Origin: Ettlia oleoabundans
Lineage: Eukaryota; Chlorophyta; Chlorophyceae; Chlamydomonadales
Assembly (NCBI GenBank): GCA_019693395.1
Contig: JAAMXP010004456.1
Coordinates: forward strand, 1-23,943
Length of the DNA: 23,943 bases
Reading direction: 5' to 3'
In this document: piece by piece, positions 1 to 8,778 of the stretch
Position numbering within the stretch: position 1 is the first letter of the stretch
Layout: every line of letters begins with the position of its first letter
Position numbers and translations under genes: made by a program
Notes under the pieces: model-generated
What the model saw: the letters and a program-made list of their open reading frames with translations, nothing else
Databases searched by the model: none
What the model was told of the DNA's origin: nothing

Positions 1-20
1 GGGGTGGGTGGGTGGGGGGC
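1..20 (+). other. G-run cluster with G-quadruplex potential
   Basis: Four G-runs of three or more separated by single T residues open the window, inside the presumed intron upstream of the first visible FkbM exon. This meets the usual short-loop G-quadruplex pattern. A second very G-rich tract lies at about 1979-2017. No function can be assigned. Confidence 0.4.
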
Positions 21-2277
21 GCGCGTGCACTGCCATCACATGGGTAACATTCTGCACATGCTGCCAACAGGCTGTCCCCCAGCTGCAGGCCCTGCATCCC
101 ATCGCCTCACCGGCCCTCAACTGCACTTCATGTGCAGGCTGAAGGGTGTTACCCCCTTGAACGCCGGGCTGTGGGGCCGCCGCGCCAACATCACCTTGAA
201 AAGCACCAGCCACGGCGCCTGGGGGCGGGTGAGATGTGCAACAAGCGCTGCTGAACTGTCTTAGGAACAGCACGCAGTTGGCGCACCCTAATGGCTGCGC
301 AGGCACCAGCCTGATGGCGGCTGAATATGCACATTGTTGTGTCCCATTTGCGTGGGAGGCCTGAAGTTGTTGCCCTATGTGCCACCGTCTGCTACACTTG
401 GCCGCCTGTCTCCACCACTGCACTATATGCGTTGGCTTGGTTCAGCTGTATGCTCGGCGTCCCGCCACCCACGGCTGGGTGCAGGTGTTCCGTGAGGCGG
501 AGCCTGGGGAGCCCGGCATGCCCGCCTACAGCGTGCAGGTGAGGGAATTGATACGGAGGTGGCTTGGGCTGTCACGAGGCGCCAGCGGGCGCCGGCAGCT
601 GATGTTAGCGGCACCTTGTTTGAATGCCATGCTGCATCAAGCTTTTCCATGTGAATCTAAGTCCAGCGGTGCCATATACGCAGCGGGTGTGGAGTTTGTT
701 AGCCAAGCAGCGTGCCAGGCAGAAGATGGCGGCTGCAGACAATTTAGAACCCCTGACAGCGCGGTAGGGTTCAATATTCCGTGGCCTCTACTTGTTTGTG
801 TCTGTTTGTTATGCAGGATATTGCTGACATGATGGATATCCCCGCCTTTGACTTGGTGAAGATAGATATAGAGGGTAAGGGCAGGGAGGAACTGAGGGAT
901 GAGGGAGGAAGCAATGGACAAGAAGGGGACTGGAGGGGGAAGAGGGATGGGGACACAGGGGAGGGGAGGCTTGGGGAGGAAAAGACCTGTGTGGGTGGTC
1001 TTGCCCTGCAACAATGCACGCCTGATGGGCCTCGTCCAACGCATGGCTGGCTTGGGCCTGTGCGGGATGCCTGCCGCTTTGCCGGCTTCTGCTGCTGCAA
1101 TTACACAGGCCAGCAGCTAAACAGCTCTCGCTGCCACAGCAGCACGGCTGCGCAGTCGCATGCAGAGGCAGCAGCCCACGGCTTCACCAACTTTCTTTGC
1201 TCTTCCTGCTGCCCGCCACCTGCAGGCGCTGAGGGCATGGTGTTTGCTCCTGGCAGCGACTTCAGCTGGATCAAAAAGTCCAAGGCAATCACGTGTGAAG
1301 TGCATGATTTCTTTGCAGGTGTGCAAATGATCTTCCCTTTTGTTTGTTGTTTACTTGTCAGGGTGTCATGTTGGGCTTACGGTGAAGGACTGTTGGCGTG
1401 TGTGAATCGCTGGTGGTGTCATCCAGAAAGCTGGCTTTACTTGCAATCGGCATTCTGTGGGCTAGCATGCTTCCAGCCTAGAGAGACAATCGCAAATGCT
1501 AGCAATGCAGCGTTTGCTGAGGTTGTACTAACCTGCAAGTGGTTGTTGTTCGTTGTTGCAGGATACTTTGGATTGGAGGTGAGGCGTTGAGCAGCTGCTT
1601 TTGCCTTGTGCTTTCCCCACCTGGTGTCACAAGCAGGCGGGCTGGGCTGTATGGGCAGTGTTTGTGCCCTGCCGCGCTGAATCCAAGCAGCCTTACCAGC
1701 GCTATGGAGTTGCAGCGCCTGCACAATACCCAAGCTTGACCCCTTTCCATGCAAGCTGCCACTATCCCGCATTCCCACCTGTGCTGCTGTTGTTGCCATT
1801 GCCTGGCCAATGCATGCAGGAGGTGAGCACCCGGATAGATGCGGCATTCAACACCACCGGCTTCACCATTGTCACCGACAATGAGCACGTGAGTCGGATT
1901 CGGGTTGGACAGAAACCTTACCATATCTGGCCTTACCATATCTGGCAGTGTGCATGAGGAGGGGAAGCCCCGCACGCGGGGGGGCGGGGGGTGCGGGGGG
2001 CGGCGGAGGGGGGGCGGCTCGTCTCCGTACCGTCTAACAGACGGGCAACAGACGTCTACCAGACTGTACGGAGACGAGCCGCACGTTGTTAAACGCGGTG
2101 GCACAGGGGCCACTGCCGCCATGCCAACCGGGAATCTCTGCCAGCTGCCCCACCTCCCTCGCATGTCCACACGGCTCTGCACCCTGAGACCAACACCCAT
2201 GCACCTACTCTCTGCAGGTCATGTATATTAACGAGCAGCTGCAGCAGACGCTCACCGCTCAGTTGCAAACCCCGTAG
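1..2277 (+). CDS. FkbM-family methyltransferase, 3' part of a multi-exon gene (5' end outside window)
   Basis: Predicted exons are 138-228, 485-538, 817-874, 1226-1318, 1562-1578, 1820-1888 and 2218-2277 (TAG). All have GT-AG borders and the phases join without a break. The joined protein carries the FkbM signature in order: GVTPLNAGLW, then DIADMMDIPAFDLVKIDIEG, then AEGMVFAPGSDFSW and KAITCEVHDFF. It ends with a short tail rich in Gln and Thr. The family transfers a methyl group from S-adenosylmethionine, usually to a sugar or other small hydroxylated substrate; the KIDIEG segment sits in the Rossmann-fold core. The SAM-binding N-terminal half must lie upstream. The first visible exon border (138) is the least certain; the DNA at 61-137 could hold another exon. 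The substrate cannot be read from the sequence. Exon 1562-1578 is only 17 bp and encodes the join G-YFGLE. Confidence 0.8.
2014..2082. repeat. 17-bp perfect inverted repeat with 35-nt loop in an FkbM intron
   Basis: The arms are 2014-2030 (GCGGCTCGTCTCCGTAC) and 2066-2082, its exact reverse complement. The loop contains further small symmetries: GTCTAACAGAC at 2032-2042 and the palindrome AGACGTCT at 2049-2056. It lies in the intron between exons 1820-1888 and 2218-2277, directly after a G-rich tract. It could be a miniature inverted-repeat element or a structured intron RNA. No clear target-site duplication is visible. Confidence 0.75.
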
Positions 2278-2770
2278 TAGCGCCCAGTTGACAACCCATG
2301 GTGGCGCCCGTTACATGTTGCACCGCCCCCGCCACAGATTGTTGCCTTACTTGTCCTGCCCTTCTTGTTTCTGGTTGCTGTTTGCTTCCCAAGGTTTGCG
2401 CTCGATTTGCTTGAACACTGCAGCAAGGCCCTGCACAGGGGACAACAAGTCATTGGCTCACTTGTAATACATAAGGCTTGTTGACATCACCGTAGGGTTG
2501 AACCGTGGCTGGTCACTGTTGACCTGCCGGTTGAGGAGCAGGTCTCCAAGACCTGAGTCATTGGCACCTGTGTCCCAACAACCAAGGAATGAGCTCATGT
2601 TCACAAGAGCACCATTCACCGTGCATGCCACTGTTTTCATGCAAGCACCGGGCTTTATCACCGATTGCAGCTTGCAAACTTGCCCTGCTTTGTCGGTGAC
2701 CAAAGACAAGAGCCTGGCTTGAGGGCGATCTGCTAGGAGAGTCCAACCCGACGACCGTACGCTCGCAAAC
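2278..2770 (+). other. Intergenic: FkbM 3' trailer and gene A leader/promoter
   Basis: This region holds the FkbM 3' untranslated region, a TGTAA signal and presumably the promoter of gene A. I see no convincing exon, RNA gene or TATA-like element that I would commit to. Confidence 0.4.
2463..2467 (+). terminator. Candidate poly(A) signal TGTAA for the FkbM gene
   Basis: TGTAA is the usual chlorophyte polyadenylation signal. This copy is about 186 bp past the TAG stop at 2275-2277, and no earlier copy is seen in the trailer. Confidence 0.4.
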
Positions 2771-4190
2771 ATGGGGCAGGGGCAGAGCAGGCAAAACGAT
2801 AAGGATTCAGCTCTACAGCAAGTAAGCAACGAGGCAGAGCAACGCAAGGGCAAGCAGAAGCGAGAGCAGCAGGGTCAGGGCATGCAGGCGGCGGCGGCAT
2901 TGGCAGCTGCTGCTGCTGGTCATGCTGCCGCTGCTGCTGGTGGAGCAGCTGCTCCTGTCCCTTCGCACCCTGTGCTGGACGAATATTTGTCAGAATTGTT
3001 GGAGGAGTTCACCCGCCGCCTGCCGGTTGGCAGCTGGTGCCCGGGCTCAGCACTGCCCGCCAGACTGCCCAGCGACCTGGTGCCAGACCGCCCCAAAGTG
3101 CCGCCGATTGCAGCCATCCCTGTTGAAACCTCCACAGCTGTAACTGATGCTGCACCTGCTGCACTTGGCAGCATCTCCAACCCTCGGCTGCTGCCGAGGG
3201 AGGCAATAGATGCAGCAGCCAGGCGCCTGTTTGGCAGCCGTGCTGACCACGGTGCGCCAGAACACCATTCATGGGCTGAGCATAACGCGCAGCCAGGTGC
3301 AGCTGGTATCTCCCCTTGCTGCCAGAGGTTTCCCGGCCTGGCACCACACCACAGCTTCACCATGTACCGGGCGCCATTCCTGGTGCCAGAGTGGCTCAAT
3401 GTGCCGCGGCCTGACGGCTCTGAACATGAGTTCAGCGGGGAGGAGGTGAGCTGCACATCAGACTTGTTGAAATTGTATCTTCTGCTTGCGCCAGCACCAA
3501 GGTGGTCCCATTTGCTGCCAATTTTCCAACCCAACCAGCTCCCAGTTGCCTGAATTGCCTTATGAACGGAATTCCAAGGCAGTCACCTCAGAAAACTTCT
3601 AACCAAGTCTGCCCCTCTGTTTTGTGTTTGCCGCCCTACAGATGACCCGCTTTGCAGAGCTACACCGCCTGCTCCAGTGCATCTGCACCTCTGTGCTGCT
3701 GAAGGGGGACACTTCCGATGAGCAACATCCAAGGTTTCAGCTGTGCTGGAACCCAACAAGTGAGTAGAGGTGTGTGTGTGTGGCTATGGCTTGTGCTCAG
3801 TTGCCTGTTGCCGCTGATGTGCTGGAACCACTTGGCCATTGCAAAGGCGCCCGCTCATCTTTCGATACTTGCCAGCGCTCTCAGCAGCGGCCGCTTCAGC
3901 TTGCCATCACTCAATCTCAACCTGCTTTCCTTCCTGGTACAGGCAGGCAGCCAGCGTTTTTGGAGGGCGATGTGGCATGGTTCAATGCTGCTGCTGATGT
4001 CCTGCCGGACAAGCGGGCAGGGGAGCACTGTGTTCGTGCACGGGTGTGGTTCATGGCAGCTTGCCATGTGCTTGCCCATACATGGAGCGCAGGGCAGTGT
4101 GGGCGACATGTGGAGGTGTATGGGCAGGTTGTGCACAGATTCAGCGCTCGATTTGAGGCAGAGTTTGGAGCGGCGGCGGACGCGATGTGA
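2771..4190 (+). CDS. Array gene A: sacsin/DUF3684 C-terminal-like paralog with N-myristoylation motif
   Basis: Exons 2771-3445, 3642-3759 and 3943-4190 (TGA) give 346 residues; the introns are phase 0 and phase 1. The protein starts MGQGQSR, which fits the N-myristoylation consensus MGxxxS. A Gln/Lys-rich stretch and an Ala-rich stretch follow. The parts shared with genes B-D are AAARRLFG (about residues 147-154), FLVPEW near the end of exon 1, ELHRLLQCICTSVLLKG in exon 2, and in exon 3 EGDVAWFNA (W277), then RARVWFMAACHVLAHTW with HVLAH at 306-310. The order and spacing resemble the extreme C-terminus of sacsin-like/DUF3684 proteins, where the same place reads HELAH. Here the Glu is Val, so zinc-protease catalysis is not expected. 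The family link is from memory of the motif. The function is unknown. A TGTAA lies 71 bp past the stop. Confidence 0.7.
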
Positions 4191-4260
4191 CCAGCCTTGG
4201 GCAGGTGTCAACAGTACTGTTAACAAGTCAGATACATGTTTCTGTTGCTGATCGTACTTA

Positions 4261-4265
4261 TGTAA
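4261..4265 (+). terminator. Candidate poly(A) signal TGTAA for array gene A
   Basis: TGTAA lies about 70 bp downstream of the TGA stop at 4188-4190 and upstream of the gene B start at 4416, a normal place for an algal polyadenylation signal. Confidence 0.5.
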
Positions 4266-4415
4266 CTGCAGTATGCTGCATGATGCTGCATAGGTGTGCG
4301 CACCACTTGCGCGCCTACGAACTGATGGTGGGATCGGGCATACGAGGGTTGTGTCGATCCGAGTGAACCTGGGAGCTCCAGAGGCTTGCTTGCCTTCTCG
4401 GTTGCTGTTACCAGC

Positions 4416-5854
4416 ATGGACGTCGAAATGTTGCTCATAAGAGCCGCTGCTGCCGCTGGCACCGCTGCGGCGGTGAGTCTCGCACGTCATTTTCTGCTGC
4501 GACCTCAGCATAGAGCACCGGCTCGCTCTGGAGCAGAGGTTGAAGCGAAGCAAGCAGGATTGAGCGAAAGCCGCAGCGGCAGCAGCGGCTGCGGCGGCAG
4601 TGGCGGCGGCGGTGGCGGCGGTGCCAGCGCATCTGCAGCAGTTAGCAGCAGGACCGCCAGGTGCCACAACGAGCAGCGCGCAAGCAGCGCTAGAACCATG
4701 AGCAAAGACGAAGGCGCCGTGCGTCACTTGAATGGCGCATTGCCAAGCAGCAAGGCCGCAGCAAGCCAGCCCTGGAGCAGCGGGGGCAGCGAGGCAAGTG
4801 ACAGCGACACCGATGAGGAGCAAGAGGCCTCTGCCGCCGCCACAACCTTTCTACGGCCATCGAGCCATGCGGCCATTAATGCCGCAGGAGCACAGCTTTT
4901 TGCTGCAGATGGCGGCACCGGCGGCCCTGCCTGCTGCTGGGTGCAGCGTGCACGAGAGCTGAGAGACGCGGCCTGGTCGGCGGCAGGGACAGGGGAGGGG
5001 CATGAGTACGCCTGCTGCCGCGAGGCGCCCACCCACATGCATGCCACCTGCAATGGCGGCCAGCAAGTGGTGGTCCCGGCCTGGGCTAATACTGCTGAAA
5101 TCGCCAATGTGAGTCGAGCGGGCTGTCAGCCGCTCAGGCTGGCTGCTTTATCTACTGGGCTGGCTGCATCCAGAGCAATGTGTCTCCAGCTGTAGGCTGC
5201 AAAAATTGAAACGACCTCCTTAGCTACACCTCACCCAGCACTGTGCCTTTTGCCCTCCCACAGGCCGCCGACCAAATCTGCACTCTGCACCGCCTGCTGC
5301 ACCGCCTGTGCCGATGCGTGTTCCTGCACGGGGAGCCGGTACAGCGTCCCCGTTCCAGCCTCTTCTGGGACCCTTGTGGTAAGCGGCAAGGCCAAACTGT
5401 ACAGCTGCAGTACTGCCATGTGCGTCTGCTCACCCCGCAGGTGCCCACTCAACTTCCAGTGGCCTTATTGGACTGCTGGTCGGTCCTTTCAGGTCTCCCC
5501 ATTCACTCATGCGTGTCTTACAGCCTGCTTCCATGCATACATCACATGCTGTCCCCTAATGCTCCTGCAGATCAAGCCATTGGCTTCGTCGACGCAGAAG
5601 GCATGCCCTGGTTCAATGCAGCGCACGATCCGCCAGCCCCAGCAGCCGAGCCCGGCTCTGCCGGCAGCTCCAAGGTGCAGGCACAGTACAAGGCCACCCG
5701 AGCACAGACCTGGTACCTGGCTGCCTGCCACCTGGTGGCTCACAGCTTCACTGCAGCGCATGGTGATGAGCTGGCAGAGGCACATGCTGCCGCGGTGATG
5801 CACTATGGGCCGATGTGGCAGCGAGCGTTCATCACAAAGAAGGGCCGGGTGTGA
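4416..5854 (+). CDS. Array gene B: sacsin/DUF3684 C-terminal-like paralog with hydrophobic N-terminus
   Basis: Exons 4416-5108, 5264-5378 and 5571-5854 (TGA) give 363 residues, with intron phases 0 and 1 as in gene A. The first ATG of the frame is at 4416. Residues about 5-27 are hydrophobic and Ala-rich (possible membrane anchor or targeting segment). A Gly/Ser/Ala low-complexity linker follows (SGCGGSGGGGGGG), then an acidic Ser-rich patch (SDSDTDEEQE). Shared motifs are INAAGAQLF, VVVPAW at the exon 1 end, QICTLHRLLHRLCRCVFLHG and SLFWDP in exon 2, then GFVDAEGMPWFNA and WYLAACHLVAHSF with HLVAH at 323-327. Compared with HELAH the catalytic Glu is replaced by Leu but both His remain. The C-terminal tail HYGPMWQRAF corresponds to the segment after HELAH in the larger relatives. 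Biochemical role unknown. Confidence 0.7.
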
Positions 5855-6252
5855 GGCGGTTGGCGGCATGCGACAGCGCTCACACGAGATTGCTATGTTG
5901 AGCTGCAATATTCGTGCATGTGTTGGTTGTGATTTAATTGGTTGCTATTGTTATGATAGCAGTACCCCAGTGTGATGTACATCGTAGGCTCTGTTATGAA
6001 CATAGCTGCAACAATCCAGCCGCTGCTGCCTCAGACTTTCCACTCCCAGGAACCTTCATGCGGATGAGTAAGGTACGAGTACTCAAGGTTCCTTCGTGCC
6101 CTTCCCTGGGCTGCAGCATCCCTGTCGTGGTTGTAGAGGCATGTGGGAGTGACCTCCATAGTGTGGAACCCTAGCACGCAGTAGAGCTCTCGCAAGGCGC
6201 CAAGTTGGTGTCTTTGTTGGCTGCTGCCAGCAGCCCAGCTTGAACACTGCTG
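5855..6252 (+). other. Intergenic B-C with a small inverted repeat
   Basis: This stretch holds the gene B trailer and the presumed gene C promoter. A 9-bp inverted repeat, AGGAACCTT at 6048-6056 and AAGGTTCCT at 6085-6093, could form a stem with a 28-nt loop. No TGTAA signal and no convincing exon are seen. Confidence 0.35.
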
Positions 6253-7771
6253 ATGGTCCAGCGGGAGCCTGAGCGCAGGGCTTGGATTCGGAGGGAGCTC
6301 CTTGCCAGGGCCGCGCAGGCGGCTGCCACCAAGCGGCCGCTTGAAGGGCTACCAAAGCCGGGAGCGCTGCTCCTTCCAGGTCCGCATGGATCTGGACTTG
6401 GGTTTGGAGCAATCACACACTACTGCAGTTTCCATGAGGCAGGCTGTGACGCGGCCTTTGAGGAGTTGGCGCTGGAGCATGTGGCAGGCCCATGCATTGA
6501 AGGTGATGAGCATGATGCTCATGGTGCAGCCCACATGCCCACTGGCCTGGAAGTGACGGCCGGCCTGCAGCCAGAGCAGCTGCCTGGCAACCCAATGCAC
6601 GCGCCTGGCAGGCCGCTACAAGCAGAACGCCCCACAGCCAGTGTCCAACACAGATGCATCAGTGCAGCTGCAAGCCCAGCCGGCACGGCTGCCATGCCAG
6701 CCAGCAGGTCAGCAGACCCACTGGGGAGCAGCCGTGGCTCCAGTACAAGCAACGCCGCTGGCCGGCGCGGTGATGACATGATAGTGAGCGCTGCATGGCA
6801 GCTGTTTGGAGACAACAGAATTGCCGAGGGGGAGTTGCCTACCTCTGCAAGCAGGTTGAGCACGGACAGCCTCCCGCGTTGCTTCAAAGCCAGCACACTT
6901 GTGCAGAGCACCATCAGTGGTCACAGCAACATGGTGCTGTGGGTGCCCGGCGCACGCAAGCCACGTTTCTCCCAAGAGCAGGTGTGTCTTTGCTGGCAGA
7001 TTAGCAGCCTACCTCGCTTTGATCAACAGACAATCCGTCGGCCGTGGGTTGTGAAACCCGCTACAAAACATAACATTCAACTGAGTCCTCAGCCGCCTGC
7101 AAGTGCCTAAGCCAACCTTACTGACCTTGAGGCTCTTTCTATCTACTGACTCCCGCCCTGCAGATGTGGCACCTGGTCAGCCTGCGTCACGTGCTGGATG
7201 AGGTGCTGTCTGTTTTCCTGGAGGGCTCGGGCTGGCAGCCACACTTCCGCATCTACTGGGATGAAAGAGGTGGGTGGAATTTACAAGTTGAACAGATGAG
7301 TCTGCATGCAATGCATGCAACCCGTATACTTCGCTCAGGTGCCAGGGGTGTACACATGTAAGATCCTGCTGCGGGGTGACTTGTACTCAGTGTTCCTGGC
7401 TTTCGGTGTTGCTTTCCCATGCAGGGCTTGCATTTGCACCCAACCTGCAGTCAGCTGACCTGACTGGTCTGCTACAACGCCTATGCCATGCAGACTATGA
7501 TGTGGGTTTCACGGATGGAGATGTGGCCTGGTTCAACGCATGCAACGACTGCCCTGCCCTCCCTCCAATCGCATCGGGGCGCAACACAGGCCGGAGTGCA
7601 CCTTCCAGTGCTGGTTGGCGGCAGCAGCTGGAGCAGCGAGAAAGCCGAGAGCTCAGAGCAAAGCACTGGTTTGAGGCCTGTTGCTCGCTGCTGGCTACCG
7701 CATGTAACAAGTCTGTGCTGGATTGCGTCGTATGTATGCCCCCAAGTTCATGGGAGGGTACGTTTGAGTAG
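6253..7771 (+). CDS. Array gene C: sacsin/DUF3684 C-terminal-like paralog, metal-site motif lost, odd C-terminus
   Basis: Exons 6253-6981, 7164-7269 and 7494-7771 (TAG) give about 370 residues, with intron phases 0 and 1. The acceptor at 7494 was chosen because it makes exon 3 match genes B and D (WDER-D-YDVGFTDGDVAWFNA); an upstream acceptor at 7425 also keeps the frame open. The N-terminus is Arg-rich and unlike those of the other copies. Shared motifs are VSAAWQLFG, VLWVPG, exon 2 LVSLRHVLDEVLSVFLEGSG and FRIYWDE, and exon 3 AKHWFEACCSLLATAC. The position of HELAH (343-347) reads SLLAT, so both His and the Glu are gone. The last residues look out of register: another frame near 7728-7765 gives RRMYAPKFMGGYV, closer to the gene B end. 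A late frameshift is possible, so the copy may be decaying. Confidence 0.65.
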
Positions 7772-8778
7772 GACTCAAAGTTATCTTTATCCTTATCGTT
7801 TCTGTCGTAATGTTAGAACTCACATGTGTACAGTTGCACTACTGTGGTCACTACAACTTGCACGCGGGCATTTTTAAAGCATTTTCCACCATCCTTTCCT
7901 TGAATGTCCCCCCAGTCAGCACTCTTACAAATGCTCCCAAACCTTCTAAACCCTTTCAAAATGCGAATCCCTTTGGGCTCCTTCTTAACTCAAAAGCCTT
8001 CTGAACGCTGCCAACAGACAATGAAATGGCTCGCTTTATGTATCACCACGTAATATAGGCAGTGCTTGGAACGTGAGTGTGAGTGCCACAATAGCAGGAC
8101 TATAAGAAGGGCTGGCACACATGCCAAGGTAAAAAATCGACCGTCACCCGTTGTGGTGCTGAGGTACTCTCTGCGCTGGTGATCCCACTGACACCCATGA
8201 GTGCAACTGTTGACACCCTTGCTCCGGCCAACGCAGTTGTATGCCCGCTCAACTTCCGGAAGCCTTGGACTGCTGCCTGGGCTGCAGCCGACGTTGCTCC
8301 ATCCCATTACTTTGCAGGTGGTGCTCTTCCTGGCTCCCCGCAATAGCCATTCGGAGTTGTTGCGCAATTGAGAACGCAGGTTGCTGCCCTGATTTGATGC
8401 AGTACAGGATCCCACAGTGCCAGCAGGATTCGCGGGCGGCAGGCCTGCTGACCTACGCTCCCACTGCACTTTGGCTCGGGCCCAGAGAAGTTCCATTCCG
8501 GCGTGTTCCTCCTGCTCAATCTGCCCTCAACCGCAGCAGGGAGGACTGACAAGAAGCGTGTCTAACCGCTACACGCACGCTCGGCTATTCTTGCGTGCCC
8601 GCCTAGGACTTTCCAACGGCAAATCTTTCCATCCGACGCCCATCCTGACATGGGCAAGTCCCTGCAGCTCAGCCATTCCCATCACCTGTAAAGGCTCCTC
8701 CTGGGGTAGCAAAGTGCCTGCAAGGTGCCTCCGCACCTTAGCAGGGGTCCCTGTGCCAAGCAACTCTTTGCAATTGCA
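7772..8778 (+). other. Intergenic C-D, about 1 kb, with a fragment shared with a gene B intron
   Basis: No exon with convincing coding character is visible. The segment at 8242-8275 (TGCCCGCTCAACTTCC...GGACTGCTG) matches 5442-5478 in intron 2 of gene B, with a 3-bp gap and a few substitutions. This suggests a leftover of the duplications that made the array. An in-frame region upstream of 8779 lacks an ATG, so it was not added to gene D. Confidence 0.4.

Noticed and set aside
781..1590. Continuous plus-strand frame through the FkbM region
   Set aside because: It reads through the introns at 875-1225 and 1319-1561; only the parts with FkbM motifs are exons.
2920..3534. Long open frame on the minus strand opposite gene A exon 1
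   Set aside because: It is a shadow of the GC-rich, Ala-rich coding exon on the plus strand and shows no domain motif.
7425..7493. Alternative upstream acceptor for gene C exon 3
   Set aside because: It keeps the frame open, but the added residues have no counterpart in genes A, B or D; 7494 aligns exactly.
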